Of a stretch of 64,000 bases of DNA, positions 28,263 through 37,386 are shown piece by piece. Source of the stretch: Phycicoccus sp. M110.8 (lineage in GTDB: Bacteria > Actinomycetota > Actinomycetes > Actinomycetales > Dermatophilaceae); the NCBI RefSeq assembly GCF_032464895.1, contig NZ_JAWDIC010000001.1, positions 930,001 to 994,000 of the forward strand, in the 5' to 3' direction. The notes under the pieces were generated by a model. That model had not been told where the DNA came from, ran no database searches, and saw only the letters and a list, made by a program, of their open reading frames with translations. Position 1 is the stretch's first letter, and each line of letters begins with the position of its first letter. Made by a program: the position numbers and the translations under genes.

Positions 28263-28973
28263 ATGCCCGACCAGCCCACCCGCTCCGGACGACACCGCGC
28301 TCCTGCCGCGCCCCGCCCCCTGCCGCGGCCATTGCTGTTCGCCCTCCTGCGCCCCACGCGCGCCGGCCTGCTCAAGACGACCGGCGGCCTGGTCGCCGCG
28401 GTCGGCGCCCTGAGCGCGTGGTCGGGACCCATGACGGCGGCGCCCGTCTTCGACCTTGCCGACGCCCCGCGGCCCGTCGCCGCCACCACGGTGCGCGCCC
28501 CCGAGACCGCCCTGACCGCGCCCCAGACCTACGGCCTCATCGGCTTCGAGGCGACCGCACGCCGTGGCGCCTCCCCGTCTACGAAGGCTGCGTCGGCCGA
28601 CCGCGCCGACACCGCCGCCTCCCGCGGCATCCGGCGCACGGGCCTGAGCCCGGAGCTGGGACTGACCCAGCACGGCCTCATCGTCCTCAACGCGATCCGC
28701 GACCACTTCCCCGAGATCCACACCTACGGCGGCTTCCGGGCCGGCGACATGGACCACGGCACGGGCAACGCGGTGGACACGATGATCAGCTCGCGGGCCC
28801 AGGGCGACGCGGTCGCGGCCTACGTCATGCAGCACGCCGCCGAGCTCAACGTGAAGTACGTCATCTGGTACCAGCGCATCTGGTACCCCAGCAGCGGCAC
28901 GTGGAAGGCCATGTCCGACCGCGGCAGCCCCACCGCCAACCACATGGACCACGTCCACGTCTCGGTGAACTGA
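28263..28973 (+). CDS. Secreted or anchored ARB_07466-like cell-wall protein
   Basis: A 236-residue protein with a basic N-terminus, one hydrophobic segment (about residues 37-55, TTGGLVAAVGALSAWSG) and an exported C-terminal domain. That domain matches the ARB_07466-like module often found with resuscitation-promoting and lytic proteins: IHTYGGFRAGDMDHGTGNAVD, YVIWYQRIWYPSSGTW and GSPTANHMDHVHVSV. The repeated His/Asp pattern resembles metal-dependent peptidoglycan peptidases, but catalysis is not shown for this group. Its promoter carries an MtrA-like repeat. Confidence 0.85.
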   Translation: MPDQPTRSGRHRAPAAPRPLPRPLLFALLRPTRAGLLKTTGGLVAAVGALSAWSGPMTAAPVFDLADAPRPVAATTVRAPETALTAPQTYGLIGFEATARRGASPSTKAASADRADTAASRGIRRTGLSPELGLTQHGLIVLNAIRDHFPEIHTYGGFRAGDMDHGTGNAVDTMISSRAQGDAVAAYVMQHAAELNVKYVIWYQRIWYPSSGTWKAMSDRGSPTANHMDHVHVSVN

Positions 28974-28984
28974 CGCCGCTCCCC

Positions 28985-29809
28985 TCAGAGCTCGGGGTCC
29001 GGCTGCGCCCCGAGCCTGCGCACAGCGTCGGCACCGGCCAGCGAGGCCCGCTCCACTGCCTCGACCCGGTCGGCACCGTCCGCGAGCGCGGCGGCCAGCG
29101 CGCCGCAGAAGGCGTCGCCCGCCCCGGTCGTGTCCACCACCTCGCCGGCGGGCACGGCGACACCCTCGTGCCGCACCCCGTCCCAGGAGCACCCGGCCGC
29201 CCCGAAGGTCACGAGCAGCGACCCGGGCAGCACGTCGCCGTCGGCGAGCAGCATCGCCTCGTGCTCGTTGACCACGAGCGGGTCCGCGAGCGCCGCCACG
29301 TCGTGCGGTAGGGCGGCATACGGCGCGGCGTTGACCACCACGCGCACACCGCGGGAGTGGGCCGCCCGGACGGTTGCCGCCACGACCTCCAGGGGCACCT
29401 CGAGCTGGAGCAGCAGGACGTCGCCGGTGCCCCAGCCGGCGAGGTCGGGCGTCGTCGCGCGGGCGTTGGCGCCCGGGACGACGACGATCGCGTTCTCCCC
29501 CTCGCCGTCCACGGTGATCCACGCCTGCCCCGTGGCCACGCCGGGCACGACGTCGACCTGCGCCACGTCGACGCCGTGGGCCCGCAGGCGGTCGAGGTAT
29601 GCCGTGCCGGCACCGTCGTCGCCGACCGCGCCGGCCATCGTCACGCCGGCGCCGGCGGCAGCCGCTGCCACGGCCTGGTTGCCGCCCTTGCCCCCGGCGA
29701 ACCGGCGCAGGTCCGGGTCGGCGAGCACGGTCTCGCCCGGTCGCGGGTGGCGGTCCACGGACGCGACGAGGTCGACGTTCAGGGAACCGAGGACGAGGAC
29801 GCGACCCAT
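28985..29809 (-). CDS. rbsK: Ribokinase (PfkB family)
   Basis: Phosphorylates D-ribose to ribose 5-phosphate. The 274-residue enzyme shows the PfkB N-terminal signature FAGGKGGNQAVAAAAAGAG and the C-terminal catalytic signature VDTTGAGDAFCGALAA with the base Asp. LGSLNVDLVASVDRHPRPGET is typical of ribokinase. Start ATG 29809 shares one base with the stop of the upstream nucleoside hydrolase (TGATG). The pair forms a salvage unit: hydrolysis of ribonucleosides, then capture of the ribose. Confidence 0.93.
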   Translation of the reverse strand: MGRVLVLGSLNVDLVASVDRHPRPGETVLADPDLRRFAGGKGGNQAVAAAAAGAGVTMAGAVGDDGAGTAYLDRLRAHGVDVAQVDVVPGVATGQAWITVDGEGENAIVVVPGANARATTPDLAGWGTGDVLLLQLEVPLEVVAATVRAAHSRGVRVVVNAAPYAALPHDVAALADPLVVNEHEAMLLADGDVLPGSLLVTFGAAGCSWDGVRHEGVAVPAGEVVDTTGAGDAFCGALAAALADGADRVEAVERASLAGADAVRRLGAQPDPEL

Positions 29810-30792
29810 CAGCCCAGGCCGCCGGTGACCGTGTCGAACCAGAGGGTGGCGTAGCGCCGGGCGTCGACCTCGAGGCAGACGTCGATCTCGGACCGCGCGC
29901 GGCCGTGCGGGTCGTGGGTGAGGCCGCCGCTCCAGTCGCGGCGGTCGACGATGGTGCGGCCCCGCGACCAGGTGCCCGCGAGCTCGACGCGGACGGGCAG
30001 GGTGGCCCGGGTGACCCCGGCCGGCTCGATGACGGCGCACACCGCTCCGGCGTCGCCGATGGTCGCCGAGTCCGCCCCGAACCGGTCGCACTGGAAGGCG
30101 ATGAGCCGGGCCGCGAGGTCCGCGCCGTCCCCCGCGGCGGCGTCGAGCAGCGGCTGGACCGACGCCCGGGAGACGCGGGGCTCGTAGAACACGTCGAGGC
30201 CGTACATCGTGACGGCGATCCCGAGGTCGGCGCAGGCGTCGAGCACGATCGCGGCGGCCTCGGGGTCGTGGAAGACGTTGAACTCGGCGGACGCGGTCGC
30301 GTTGCCCTCGGCCGCGGCCCCGCCCATGAAGACGACCTCGCGCAGGCCCGCGGCGACCTGCGGGTAGGTCCGCAGCAGCAGCGCGACGTTCGTGAGCGGC
30401 GCGAGCGGCACGAGGGTCACCCGGTCGGCCGGGTCGCCCGTCACGGCGGCCGCCAGGAGCACGTCGCGCAGCAGCTCCACGGCGTGCCGCGGGTCCGGCT
30501 CTCGGGTGGACCGTGGCCAGTCGAGGTCGCCCATCCCGTCGCGGCCGTGGACGTGCCGGGCGTCGACAGGGTCCTCGAGCAGGGGCAGCGCTGCCCCCGC
30601 CGCGACCGGGACGTCCTGCCGGCCGACGACGTCGAGCACGGTCAGGGTGTTCGTCACCACCACCTCGAGCGGGGCGTTCCCGCCGACGCAGGTCACCGCC
30701 CGCAGGTCGAGGGCGGGGTGCTGTGCAGCGAGCAACAGGGCGCACGCGTCGTCGACGCCCGTGTCCACGTCGAGCACGACCGGCAGAGCCAT
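29809..30792 (-). CDS. Inosine-uridine-preferring nucleoside hydrolase
   Basis: Splits ribonucleosides into base and ribose. The Asp-rich calcium site DVDTGVDDACALLLA is at the N-terminus. LTLVPLAPLTNVALLL-type and FNVFHDPEAAAIVLDA segments are also characteristic, the latter with the conserved His-Asp-Pro. The ATG at 30792 precedes ALPVVLDVDTG directly, as in other family members; length 327 residues. Coupled to rbsK downstream. Confidence 0.93.
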   Translation of the reverse strand: MALPVVLDVDTGVDDACALLLAAQHPALDLRAVTCVGGNAPLEVVVTNTLTVLDVVGRQDVPVAAGAALPLLEDPVDARHVHGRDGMGDLDWPRSTREPDPRHAVELLRDVLLAAAVTGDPADRVTLVPLAPLTNVALLLRTYPQVAAGLREVVFMGGAAAEGNATASAEFNVFHDPEAAAIVLDACADLGIAVTMYGLDVFYEPRVSRASVQPLLDAAAGDGADLAARLIAFQCDRFGADSATIGDAGAVCAVIEPAGVTRATLPVRVELAGTWSRGRTIVDRRDWSGGLTHDPHGRARSEIDVCLEVDARRYATLWFDTVTGGLG

Positions 30793-30843
30793 GCCGCGAT
30801 CCTGCCAGAGCAGCTGCGGACGAGGCGGCCCCGGTCGGTGCCG

Positions 30844-30888
30844 GTGCGGTCGGGACGCGTGCGGTCGGGACGCCTGCGGTCGGCCGGG
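30844..30888. repeat. 15-bp tandem repeat, three units
   Basis: Units at 30844, 30859 and 30874; the first two, GTGCGGTCGGGACGC, are identical and the third has diverged. They lie in the intergenic region between the divergent nucleoside hydrolase and GH3 genes, possibly in the promoter zone. Confidence 0.7.
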
Positions 30889-30938
30889 AGGGTCGGTGCC
30901 GGTTCGGTCGGGGGCGCAGGCCGGGATAGGTTCGTGCG

Positions 30939-32198
30939 ATGACCTCGACGCGCCGACCCCGACCGGTCCTCGGGACCGGCGCCGCGGCCCTGGTGCTGGC
31001 GCTGGCCGCGGGGTGCACGAGCGGGACCGGTGGCGGCTCGGGCACCACCTCGGCCTCGAGTGCGCCGACGAGCCCCGGCTCCCCGACCACGGGCACCAGC
31101 ACGGGCACGGGCACGCCGAGCCGTACGTCGCCCCCGAGCTCCTCCACGACGACGGCCGCCCCGTCCTGCGGCACCCGGCTCGCCGCAAAGCTCACCCCCG
31201 CCCAGCGGGCCGGCCAGCTCCTCATGGTGGGGCTGCAGCCCACCGGCAGCTCGCGCGCGCTCGCCGCCCAGGTCCGGCGCCAAGGGCTTGGGGGGGTCAT
31301 CTACCTCGGGGGCTGGACCTCCGGCTCGGCGACCGTGCGGGCGGTCTCGGCCCGGCTCCAGGCGGCGGCCGGGGGCGACCTGCTCGTCGCCGCCGACCAG
31401 GAGGGCGGCCAGGTCCAGCAGCTGCGCGGCCCCGGGTTCACCCGCATGCCGTCCGCACGCACCCAGGCCACGACGTCGCCGGCGACCGAGCAGCGCAACG
31501 TCACGACCTGGTCGGGCGAGCTGCTGCGTGCGGGGGTCAACCTCAACCTCGCACCCGTCGCCGACACCGTCCCGACCTCGCTGGGCGCGGCGAACCAGCC
31601 GATCGGGCGCTACCGCCGGGACTTCGCCCCCGGCTCGCCCACCACCAACGCGACGTATGCCGCGGCCTTCGTCCGTGGGTCCCTCGCCGCCGGGGTGGCC
31701 CCGACCGCCAAGCACTTCCCGGGCCTGGGGCGCATCACCGGCAACACCGACGTCACGACCGTCGGCACCACCGACTCCACGACCGACGGCGACGACCCCT
31801 ACCTCGCGCCGTTCCGGGCCTCGATCGCGGCGGGCGCGCCGCTGGTGATGATCTCCTCGGCGCACTACCCGCGGATCGATCCCGACAACCGGGCGATGTT
31901 CTCCCGGGCGGTCGTCACGGGGCTCCTGCGGGGCGAGCTGGGGTACGACGGCGTCGTCATCACCGACGACGTCGGGGCTGCCAAGGCCGTCGCTGCGATT
32001 CCCGTGGGGCAGCGGGCGACTCGTTTCATCGCCGCCGGTGGCGACATCGTCCTGACCGCGGAGGCTGGCCAGGCGTCGACGATGCTGGCCGCCATCGCCG
32101 CGAAGCGGAAGGCCCCGGCGTTCGCCGCGCAGGTCGACGCCGCGGCCGCGCGCGTGCTCGACCTCAAGGCCGACCTGAAGCTCGTCAGCTGCAACTGA
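30939..32198 (+). CDS. GH3-family (NagZ-like) lipoprotein
   Basis: A 419-residue exported protein with a lipoprotein signal (LVLALAAGC, lipobox Cys about residue 26), then a Gly/Ser/Thr linker of about 50 residues, then a GH3 N-terminal barrel. AADQEGGQVQQLRGPGFT binds the amino sugar, and VITDDVGA contains the nucleophile Asp. In NagZ the acid/base His lies in the KHFPGHG-to-DSH loop. Here that loop reads KHFPGLGRITGNTDVTTVG, so the dyad is altered as in many actinobacterial homologues. Likely acts on cell-wall or chitin-derived beta-N-acetylhexosaminides outside the membrane. Confidence 0.88.
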   Translation: MTSTRRPRPVLGTGAAALVLALAAGCTSGTGGGSGTTSASSAPTSPGSPTTGTSTGTGTPSRTSPPSSSTTTAAPSCGTRLAAKLTPAQRAGQLLMVGLQPTGSSRALAAQVRRQGLGGVIYLGGWTSGSATVRAVSARLQAAAGGDLLVAADQEGGQVQQLRGPGFTRMPSARTQATTSPATEQRNVTTWSGELLRAGVNLNLAPVADTVPTSLGAANQPIGRYRRDFAPGSPTTNATYAAAFVRGSLAAGVAPTAKHFPGLGRITGNTDVTTVGTTDSTTDGDDPYLAPFRASIAAGAPLVMISSAHYPRIDPDNRAMFSRAVVTGLLRGELGYDGVVITDDVGAAKAVAAIPVGQRATRFIAAGGDIVLTAEAGQASTMLAAIAAKRKAPAFAAQVDAAAARVLDLKADLKLVSCN

Positions 32199-32216
32199 CT
32201 CTCCAGCCCCCTGCCA

Positions 32217-32276
32217 TCCCGGGTTTGGGGGTGCAGGGGTGATGCATGTCCCACTCCAGCACCCCCGAACCCGGGA
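32217..32276. terminator. Bidirectional terminator between GH3 gene and tsaD
   Basis: Arms 32217-32234 and 32259-32276 pair over 18 positions with one G-T pair and a 24-base loop. It lies between the stops of convergent genes (32198 and 32303). Confidence 0.7.
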
Positions 32277-32302
32277 GGTGGGCGCAGTTCCGGCCTCGAC
32301 CG

Positions 32303-33352
32303 CTACGACTGGATCTCGGTCACCGGCATCGAGGAGTCGGCCGGCAGGGCGAGGTCAGAGGGCGTGCGGCCCTTGAGCACCATCTGGGCGCCGAGGGAGG
32401 CGACCATCGCGCCGTTGTCGGTGCACAGTCCCGGACGCGGCACCCGCAGCGCGATGCCCGCCTCGTCGCAGCGCTCCTGGGCCATCGCCCGCAGGCGCGA
32501 GTTGGCAGCCACGCCGCCACCGATCTGCAGGTTCTCGACGCCGTGCTCCTTGCAGGCGGCGACCGCCTTGCGCGTGAGCACGTCCGTGACGGCCTCCTGG
32601 AACGACGCGGCGACGTCCGCCACCGGCACCGGCTCACCGGCCGCCTCCCGGGCCTGCACCCAGCGGGCGACGGCCGTCTTCAACCCGGAGAAGGAGAAGT
32701 CGAACCGGTGGCGCTCGAGGTCCCTGCCGGTCGTCAGTCCGCGGGGGAAGTCGATCGCGACCCGGTCCCCCTCCCGCGCCGCGCGGTCGATGTACGGGCC
32801 GCCCGGGAACGGCAGGCCGAGGACTCGGGCGACCTTGTCGAACGCCTCGCCCGCCGCGTCGTCGATCGTCGACCCCAGCGAGGTGATCTCGGAGGTGACG
32901 TCGGGGACGAGCAGCAGCGAGGAGTGGCCGCCCGACACGAGCATCGCCAGGGTCGGCTCGGGCAGCGGACCGTGCTCGACGATGTCGACCGCGACGTGCG
33001 ACGCGAGGTGGTTCACGCCGTAGAGCGGCTTGCCGAGCGCGACCGCGAGCGACTTGGCGGCAGCCACACCGACCATGAGCGCACCGGCCAGCCCGGGGCC
33101 GGAGGTGACCGCCACCGCGTCGAGGTCGGCCAGGCGAACACCGGCGTCACGGGTCGCGCGCTCGATCGTCGGGATCATCGCCTCGAGGTGGGCGCGGCTG
33201 GCAACCTCGGGCACCACGCCGCCGAACCGCGCGTGCTCGTCGACGCTGCTGGCGATCGCGTCCACCAGCAGGGTCTCGCCCCGGACGATGCCGACACCGG
33301 TCTCGTCGCAGGACGTCTCGATGCCGAGCACCAGCGGCTGGTCGGCGATCAT
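32303..33352 (-). CDS. tsaD: tRNA N6-threonylcarbamoyladenosine transferase TsaD
   Basis: Transfers threonylcarbamoyl to A37 of ANN-decoding tRNAs, with TsaB and TsaE. The 349-residue ASKHA protein shows [14 protein letters not shown] at the N-terminus, the metal-binding His pair in [10 protein letters not shown], and nucleotide loops [13 protein letters not shown] and [13 protein letters not shown]. It ends the six-gene leftward chain alr to tsaD. ATG 33352 overlaps the rimI stop (ATGA). Confidence 0.97.
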   Translation of the reverse strand: MIADQPLVLGIETSCDETGVGIVRGETLLVDAIASSVDEHARFGGVVPEVASRAHLEAMIPTIERATRDAGVRLADLDAVAVTSGPGLAGALMVGVAAAKSLAVALGKPLYGVNHLASHVAVDIVEHGPLPEPTLAMLVSGGHSSLLLVPDVTSEITSLGSTIDDAAGEAFDKVARVLGLPFPGGPYIDRAAREGDRVAIDFPRGLTTGRDLERHRFDFSFSGLKTAVARWVQAREAAGEPVPVADVAASFQEAVTDVLTRKAVAACKEHGVENLQIGGGVAANSRLRAMAQERCDEAGIALRVPRPGLCTDNGAMVASLGAQMVLKGRTPSDLALPADSSMPVTEIQS

Positions 33353-33804
33353 GCCGGCACCTCCTCGATGAGGACGCGACGCATCACGAGCGCGTCCACG
33401 TCACCCGGCTGGTAGTAGCGGCGTCGCACCGTGAGCACCTCGAATCCGTTGCTGTCGTAGAGCTTTCGGGCCGGCGCGTTGTCCGCCCTGACCTCGAGCA
33501 TGAGGTGCTCGGCGGAGTCGGCGCGTGCCCGCGCGACGAGCTCCTCCAGCACCGCGCGCCCGAGCCCGCGGCCCTGCGCCTCGGGGGCGACCGCCATGGT
33601 CATGACGTCGGCGACGTCACCGCCGAGGTCGAGCCCGCCGTACGCCACCACCGCACCCGACTCGTCCTGCTCGACGACGTAGGACCGGCGGGGCCGCCCG
33701 GCCAGCTCGGACCACCATGTGGCCTGCGACCACGCGTCGTCGGGGAAGAGCCGCTGCTCGAGGGCGTCGAGCGCGGGGATGTCGGTCCAGTGCACGTCCC
33801 TCAC
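33349..33804 (-). CDS. rimI: Ribosomal-protein S18-alanine N-acetyltransferase RimI
   Basis: A 151-residue GNAT acetyltransferase placed between tsaB and tsaD, the usual place of rim[24 protein letters not shown] is the acetyl-CoA loop, and [34 protein letters not shown] is the RimI C-terminal signature with the conserved Glu, Asn and Tyr. The GTG at 33804 overlaps the tsaB stop (GTGA). Upstream open frame is antisense to other genes and lacks GNAT homology. Confidence 0.94.
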   Translation of the reverse strand: MRDVHWTDIPALDALEQRLFPDDAWSQATWWSELAGRPRRSYVVEQDESGAVVAYGGLDLGGDVADVMTMAVAPEAQGRGLGRAVLEELVARARADSAEHLMLEVRADNAPARKLYDSNGFEVLTVRRRYYQPGDVDALVMRRVLIEEVPA

Positions 33805-34460
33805 CGCTGCGCCCGCTCCGCGGTCGTCAGGGCATCCGGCCGGCGCAGGTAGAGCGGCTCGACCGGCATCGGCTCCCCCGCGGCGATCCGCGCGGCGGCC
33901 ACCTCGGCGAGCACGGCCGCGTCGACGTCGAGGACGTCCACCGCGTGGGGGAACAGGTCCGGGTAGAGCACCGGTCCCCGCCCTGCCGTCGGCAGGGCGC
34001 GCAGGTCCTCGGGCAGGTCGGCCGGGCGGTCGACGTGCGGCTCGGTGAGCCGGCGCACGCCGGCCGGCTCCACGGCATACCGGGCGGTGTAGACCTCTTT
34101 GCGGCGGGCGTCGGTCGCCACGACCAGGTCGTCGCCCTGGACGAGGCCGCGCGCCTGCGCGGCGAGGACGTCGAGGCTGCACACGCCGTGGACCGGTATG
34201 CCGCGGGCGTGCCCGAACACCAGGCCCGTCACGATGCCGACGCGCAGGCCGGTGAAGGGGCCGGGCCCCGTGCCCACCACGACGTCCGTGACGTCGGCCG
34301 GGGTGCACCCGGCCTCGTCGAGGCAGCGCTCGACCAGCGGGGTGACGTGCTCGGTGTGGCCGCGGGCGTCGAGGACCGTGGCGGCGCAACGGGTGCCGCT
34401 GTCGTCGCGCACGGCGACGGTGATCGCCGAGGTCGAGGTGTCGATCGCGAGCAGCAGCAT
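33801..34460 (-). CDS. tsaB: t6A biosynthesis protein TsaB
   Basis: The ASKHA scaffold partner of TsaD. It starts MLLLAIDTSTSAITVAV and has the VVVGTGPGPFTGLRVGIVTG block typical of TsaB; 219 residues. Its start shares one base with the tsaE stop (TGATG). It contains an ATA Ile codon created by an iterated octamer copy (34196-34203), and another copy near 34073. Confidence 0.94.
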   Translation of the reverse strand: MLLLAIDTSTSAITVAVRDDSGTRCAATVLDARGHTEHVTPLVERCLDEAGCTPADVTDVVVGTGPGPFTGLRVGIVTGLVFGHARGIPVHGVCSLDVLAAQARGLVQGDDLVVATDARRKEVYTARYAVEPAGVRRLTEPHVDRPADLPEDLRALPTAGRGPVLYPDLFPHAVDVLDVDAAVLAEVAAARIAAGEPMPVEPLYLRRPDALTTAERAQR

Positions 34461-34966
34461 CAGGCCTCCTGCGCCAGGGTCGCGAGCGCGTCGGTGTCCC
34501 AGTGGGACCCGTGCGCGTCGAGCCGGACCGTACGGGTGTCCTCGCCCCTCAGGACCAGCTCGAGCCGGTCGTCGGCGAGGTCCTCGGCCAGGCCGTGGCC
34601 CCACTCGACGACGGTCACGGAGTCCTCCAGCGAGGCATCGAGGTCGAGGTCGTCGAGCTCGGCGAACCCGCCCAGCCGGTAGGCGTCGACGTGCACGAGG
34701 GCGGGTCCGCCGACCAGCGACGGGTGCACCCGGGCGATGACGAAGGTGGGCGACGTGATCGGTCCGCGCACCCCGAGCCCCTCGGCCAGCCCCTGCGTCA
34801 GGGTGGTCTTGCCGGCGCCGAGCTCACCGGTCAGGACGACGAGGTCGCCGGCGCGGAGCAGGCGACCCAGCCGCTCGCCCCAGGCTCGGGTGTCCTCGGC
34901 AGCGACGAGGGGCGGGCTGGTGACCGACCAGGACTGCCAGCTCACGGCGGGCGAGGACTCAGGCAC
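34460..34966 (-). CDS. tsaE: t6A biosynthesis ATPase TsaE
   Basis: A 168-residue P-loop ATPase that drives turnover of the TsaBD complex. Walker A GELGAGKTTLTQGLAE, the TSPTF segment (ITSPTFVIARV), HVDAYRLGG and the Walker B-like VTVVEWGHGLAE are all present. It overlaps the end of the alpha/beta-hydrolase gene by 8 bp. Confidence 0.95.
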   Translation of the reverse strand: MPESSPAVSWQSWSVTSPPLVAAEDTRAWGERLGRLLRAGDLVVLTGELGAGKTTLTQGLAEGLGVRGPITSPTFVIARVHPSLVGGPALVHVDAYRLGGFAELDDLDLDASLEDSVTVVEWGHGLAEDLADDRLELVLRGEDTRTVRLDAHGSHWDTDALATLAQEA

Positions 34967-36149
34967 GACGGGACCTCCGGCGCGGTGCGGGCGTCCGCCG
35001 CGCGTCGGCGACCCGGCGCTTCTTGGCCAGGTCCGTGAGCGTGCGGCGGACGCGGGGCTTGCCCTCGACGGGGACGCCGGCCTCGGCCGCGCGCATGCCC
35101 CGCTCGATGAGGGAGAGGAACTGCTCGTCCAGCACCTCGGGGTGCTCGAGCATGATGATGTGCCCGGCCTCCTCGACGACGACGTGCTCGGCGCCGGGGA
35201 CGAGCCGCACGATCGCCTCGGAGTGCGCCGGGGGTGTGAGCAGGTCCTGGGCGCCGTTGAGCACGAGGGTCTCGATGCCGTGGAACTGGGCGAGGGCCTT
35301 GCGCTTGTCGTGCACGTCGATCGAGGGCAGGAAGTCGGCCATCACCTGCAGCGGCGTGCCCATGATCATGTCCGCGGTGTAGCGCACGGTCTCGGGCGAG
35401 ACCGGCGAGGCGAAGCTGTACCGCTCGACGATGAGGTCCTCCACCTCGCGGCCGACGCGGCGGGCGGTGTCGACGAGCGCCTGACGCGTCCCCAGCCGGG
35501 ACAGGAAACGGGGCCCGAGCCGGCCCAGGACCCGGCCGACGAACTGGCCGAAGCCCAGCGTCAGCATGTTCTCCCCGCCGGCGCTGGTCGCCACGAACGC
35601 CGCGGCGACGACGCGTTCGCGCACCACCTCGGGGAACTGCTCCGCCATGGACATCACGGTCATGCCGCCCATCGAGTGGCCGATGAGCACGAGCGGGCCG
35701 TCCGGGACCGTCTCCTGCACGACCCGGTGCAGGTCGCGGCCGAGCTGGTCGATGGTGCAGGACTCCGCCGGGGCGAGCGCCGACCGCCCGTGGCTGCGCT
35801 GGTCCCACAGCACGACGCGGTAGCCGGCCTCGACGAGCGCGCGCCGCTGCAGCACCCAGCTGCGCAGGCTGAGCGTGTACCCGTGCGAGAAGACGACGGT
35901 CGGCTTGCCCGGCGAGGCGGCGGCCGGGTTCCCGTCGTCGACCTCCACGTGAAGGCTCACGCCGTCGTCGGCGAGGATCTGCATCTCGCGGTCGGCGGTG
36001 TGGGTGTAGGTCCCGTGCGGCGACAGCACGGACAGCCGCGCCTGCCGCTCCCCGCGGACCTGCCGCGCGGCGACGCCCGCGGCCGTGGCGACGCCGGCGG
36101 CGGCCAGGCCGACGCCGAGCCCCACGAGACCTCGGTTCGCGGGGCTCAC
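34959..36149 (-). CDS. Alpha/beta-fold hydrolase with N-terminal membrane segment
   Basis: A 396-residue hydrolase. Residues about 5-27 are a hydrophobic Gly/Ala-rich helix, so the protein is probably membrane-anchored. The catalytic triad is visible: Ser in LIGHSMGGMT, Asp in NGAQDLLTPP and His in EAGHIIMLEHP. The oxyanion region is VVFSHGYTLS. The C-terminus is strongly basic (RRTPAPRRRSRRA). This hydrolase sits between alr and tsaE in many actinobacteria; substrate unknown. The GTG at 36149 overlaps the alr stop (GTGA). Confidence 0.87.
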   Translation of the reverse strand: MSPANRGLVGLGVGLAAAGVATAAGVAARQVRGERQARLSVLSPHGTYTHTADREMQILADDGVSLHVEVDDGNPAAASPGKPTVVFSHGYTLSLRSWVLQRRALVEAGYRVVLWDQRSHGRSALAPAESCTIDQLGRDLHRVVQETVPDGPLVLIGHSMGGMTVMSMAEQFPEVVRERVVAAAFVATSAGGENMLTLGFGQFVGRVLGRLGPRFLSRLGTRQALVDTARRVGREVEDLIVERYSFASPVSPETVRYTADMIMGTPLQVMADFLPSIDVHDKRKALAQFHGIETLVLNGAQDLLTPPAHSEAIVRLVPGAEHVVVEEAGHIIMLEHPEVLDEQFLSLIERGMRAAEAGVPVEGKPRVRRTLTDLAKKRRVADARRTPAPRRRSRRA

Positions 36150-37327
36150 AGGTCCTCACCGCCCACGTAGACGCGCGGCACCCGGGCGCCGACCCGGGTC
36201 ACGACCTCGTAGTTGATGGTCCCGGCTGCGACGGCCCAGTCCTGGGCGGTCGGCTCACCCGAGGCCCCGACGCCGAACAGCACGGCCTCGTCGCCGGCCA
36301 CGGCGGCGTTGTCGGCCCCGAGGACGAGCACGAACTGGTCCATGCAGACCCGGCCGGCCACGGCATACCGGCTCCCGCCGACCTGCACCGGTCCCCGGCT
36401 GGAGGCGTGGCGCGGGATGCCGTCGGCGTACCCCATCGGCACCAGGCCCAGGCGCGTCTGCTCGCTCGTGGTGTAGGTGTGGCCGTAGGAGATGCCCTGG
36501 CCCGCGGGGCAGTCCTTGACCAGCGCGAGCCGGGCCACGAGCCGCATGGCCTCGCGCAGCCCGAAGTCCTCGGGCGCGCCCAGGTCGGGCACGGGCGAGA
36601 GGCCGTAGACCGAGACGCCGGGGCGCACGAGGTCGTAGTGCGCGGACGGGTTTGTCAGCGTGGCCGCCGAGTTGGCCAGGTGGCGCACCTGCGGCCGTAT
36701 GCCGGCCTGTTCGAACTGGGTGAGCAACCCCTCGAAGCGTTCCTGCTGGGCGCGCACGGTGGGGTGCTGCGGCGCGTCGGCGTAGGCGAAGTGGGAGAAG
36801 ACGCCGACGACCTCGACCGCCCGGTCGGCCTGGGCACGGGCGACGTCGTCGATGAGCGCGTCGAGGTCCGCGTCCCAGGCGCCGTTGCGGCCGAGGCCGG
36901 TGTCGACCTTGACGTGGATCCGGGCGGTGCGGCCGGTGGCAGCGGCGGCGTCGAGGGCCTGCTGCAGGGACCACTGCGCCGCGATGCCGAGGTCGATGCC
37001 CAGGGCGACCGCCTCGGTGAAGTCCTGCCCCGGCACGTGCAGCCACGACAGCACGGGCACGTCGACGCCCGCCTGGCGCAGCTCGACGGCCTCCGGCAGC
37101 TGGGCGACGCCGAGCCACGTGGCGCCCCCGCGCACGGCCGCCCGGGCAGCGGGCACGAGCCCGTGCCCGTACGCGTCGGCCTTGACCACGGCCATGACCT
37201 CGGCCGAGCCGGCGCGCTCGCGCAGCGCGGCCACGTTGGCGCTGATGGCCCCCAGGTCGACCTGCGCGCACGCGGGAAGCCCCGGCGGAGCCGGGGCGGG
37301 AGGGGTGCTGGAGGTGGTGTCGCTCAT
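36146..37327 (-). CDS. alr: Alanine racemase
   Basis: PLP enzyme making D-alanine for peptidoglycan. The PLP Lys is in VVKADAYGHGL. The second catalytic base is the Tyr in the GQGISYGHTYTT region, and GRVCMDQFVL is a conserved substrate-site block. The start is taken at ATG 37327 (MSDTTSS); an in-frame ATG at 37345 would add six residues. It is the first gene of the alr-hydrolase-tsaE-tsaB-rimI-tsaD chain, in which every junction overlaps. It is divergent from the MFS gene, with about 60 bp between starts. Confidence 0.95.
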   Translation of the reverse strand: MSDTTSSTPPAPAPPGLPACAQVDLGAISANVAALRERAGSAEVMAVVKADAYGHGLVPAARAAVRGGATWLGVAQLPEAVELRQAGVDVPVLSWLHVPGQDFTEAVALGIDLGIAAQWSLQQALDAAAATGRTARIHVKVDTGLGRNGAWDADLDALIDDVARAQADRAVEVVGVFSHFAYADAPQHPTVRAQQERFEGLLTQFEQAGIRPQVRHLANSAATLTNPSAHYDLVRPGVSVYGLSPVPDLGAPEDFGLREAMRLVARLALVKDCPAGQGISYGHTYTTSEQTRLGLVPMGYADGIPRHASSRGPVQVGGSRYAVAGRVCMDQFVLVLGADNAAVAGDEAVLFGVGASGEPTAQDWAVAAGTINYEVVTRVGARVPRVYVGGEDL

Positions 37328-37386
37328 CGGGATCCAGTCTTCCATGCCTGCGACGAGCGCTCTCGGCGACCGGGCATGCTGGGCGC

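Noticed and set aside
36712-36722. TGTTCGAACTG inside alr as a LexA box
   Set aside because: Only a half-site-like hexamer; the partner arm at the right spacing is absent and it lies in the middle of coding sequence.
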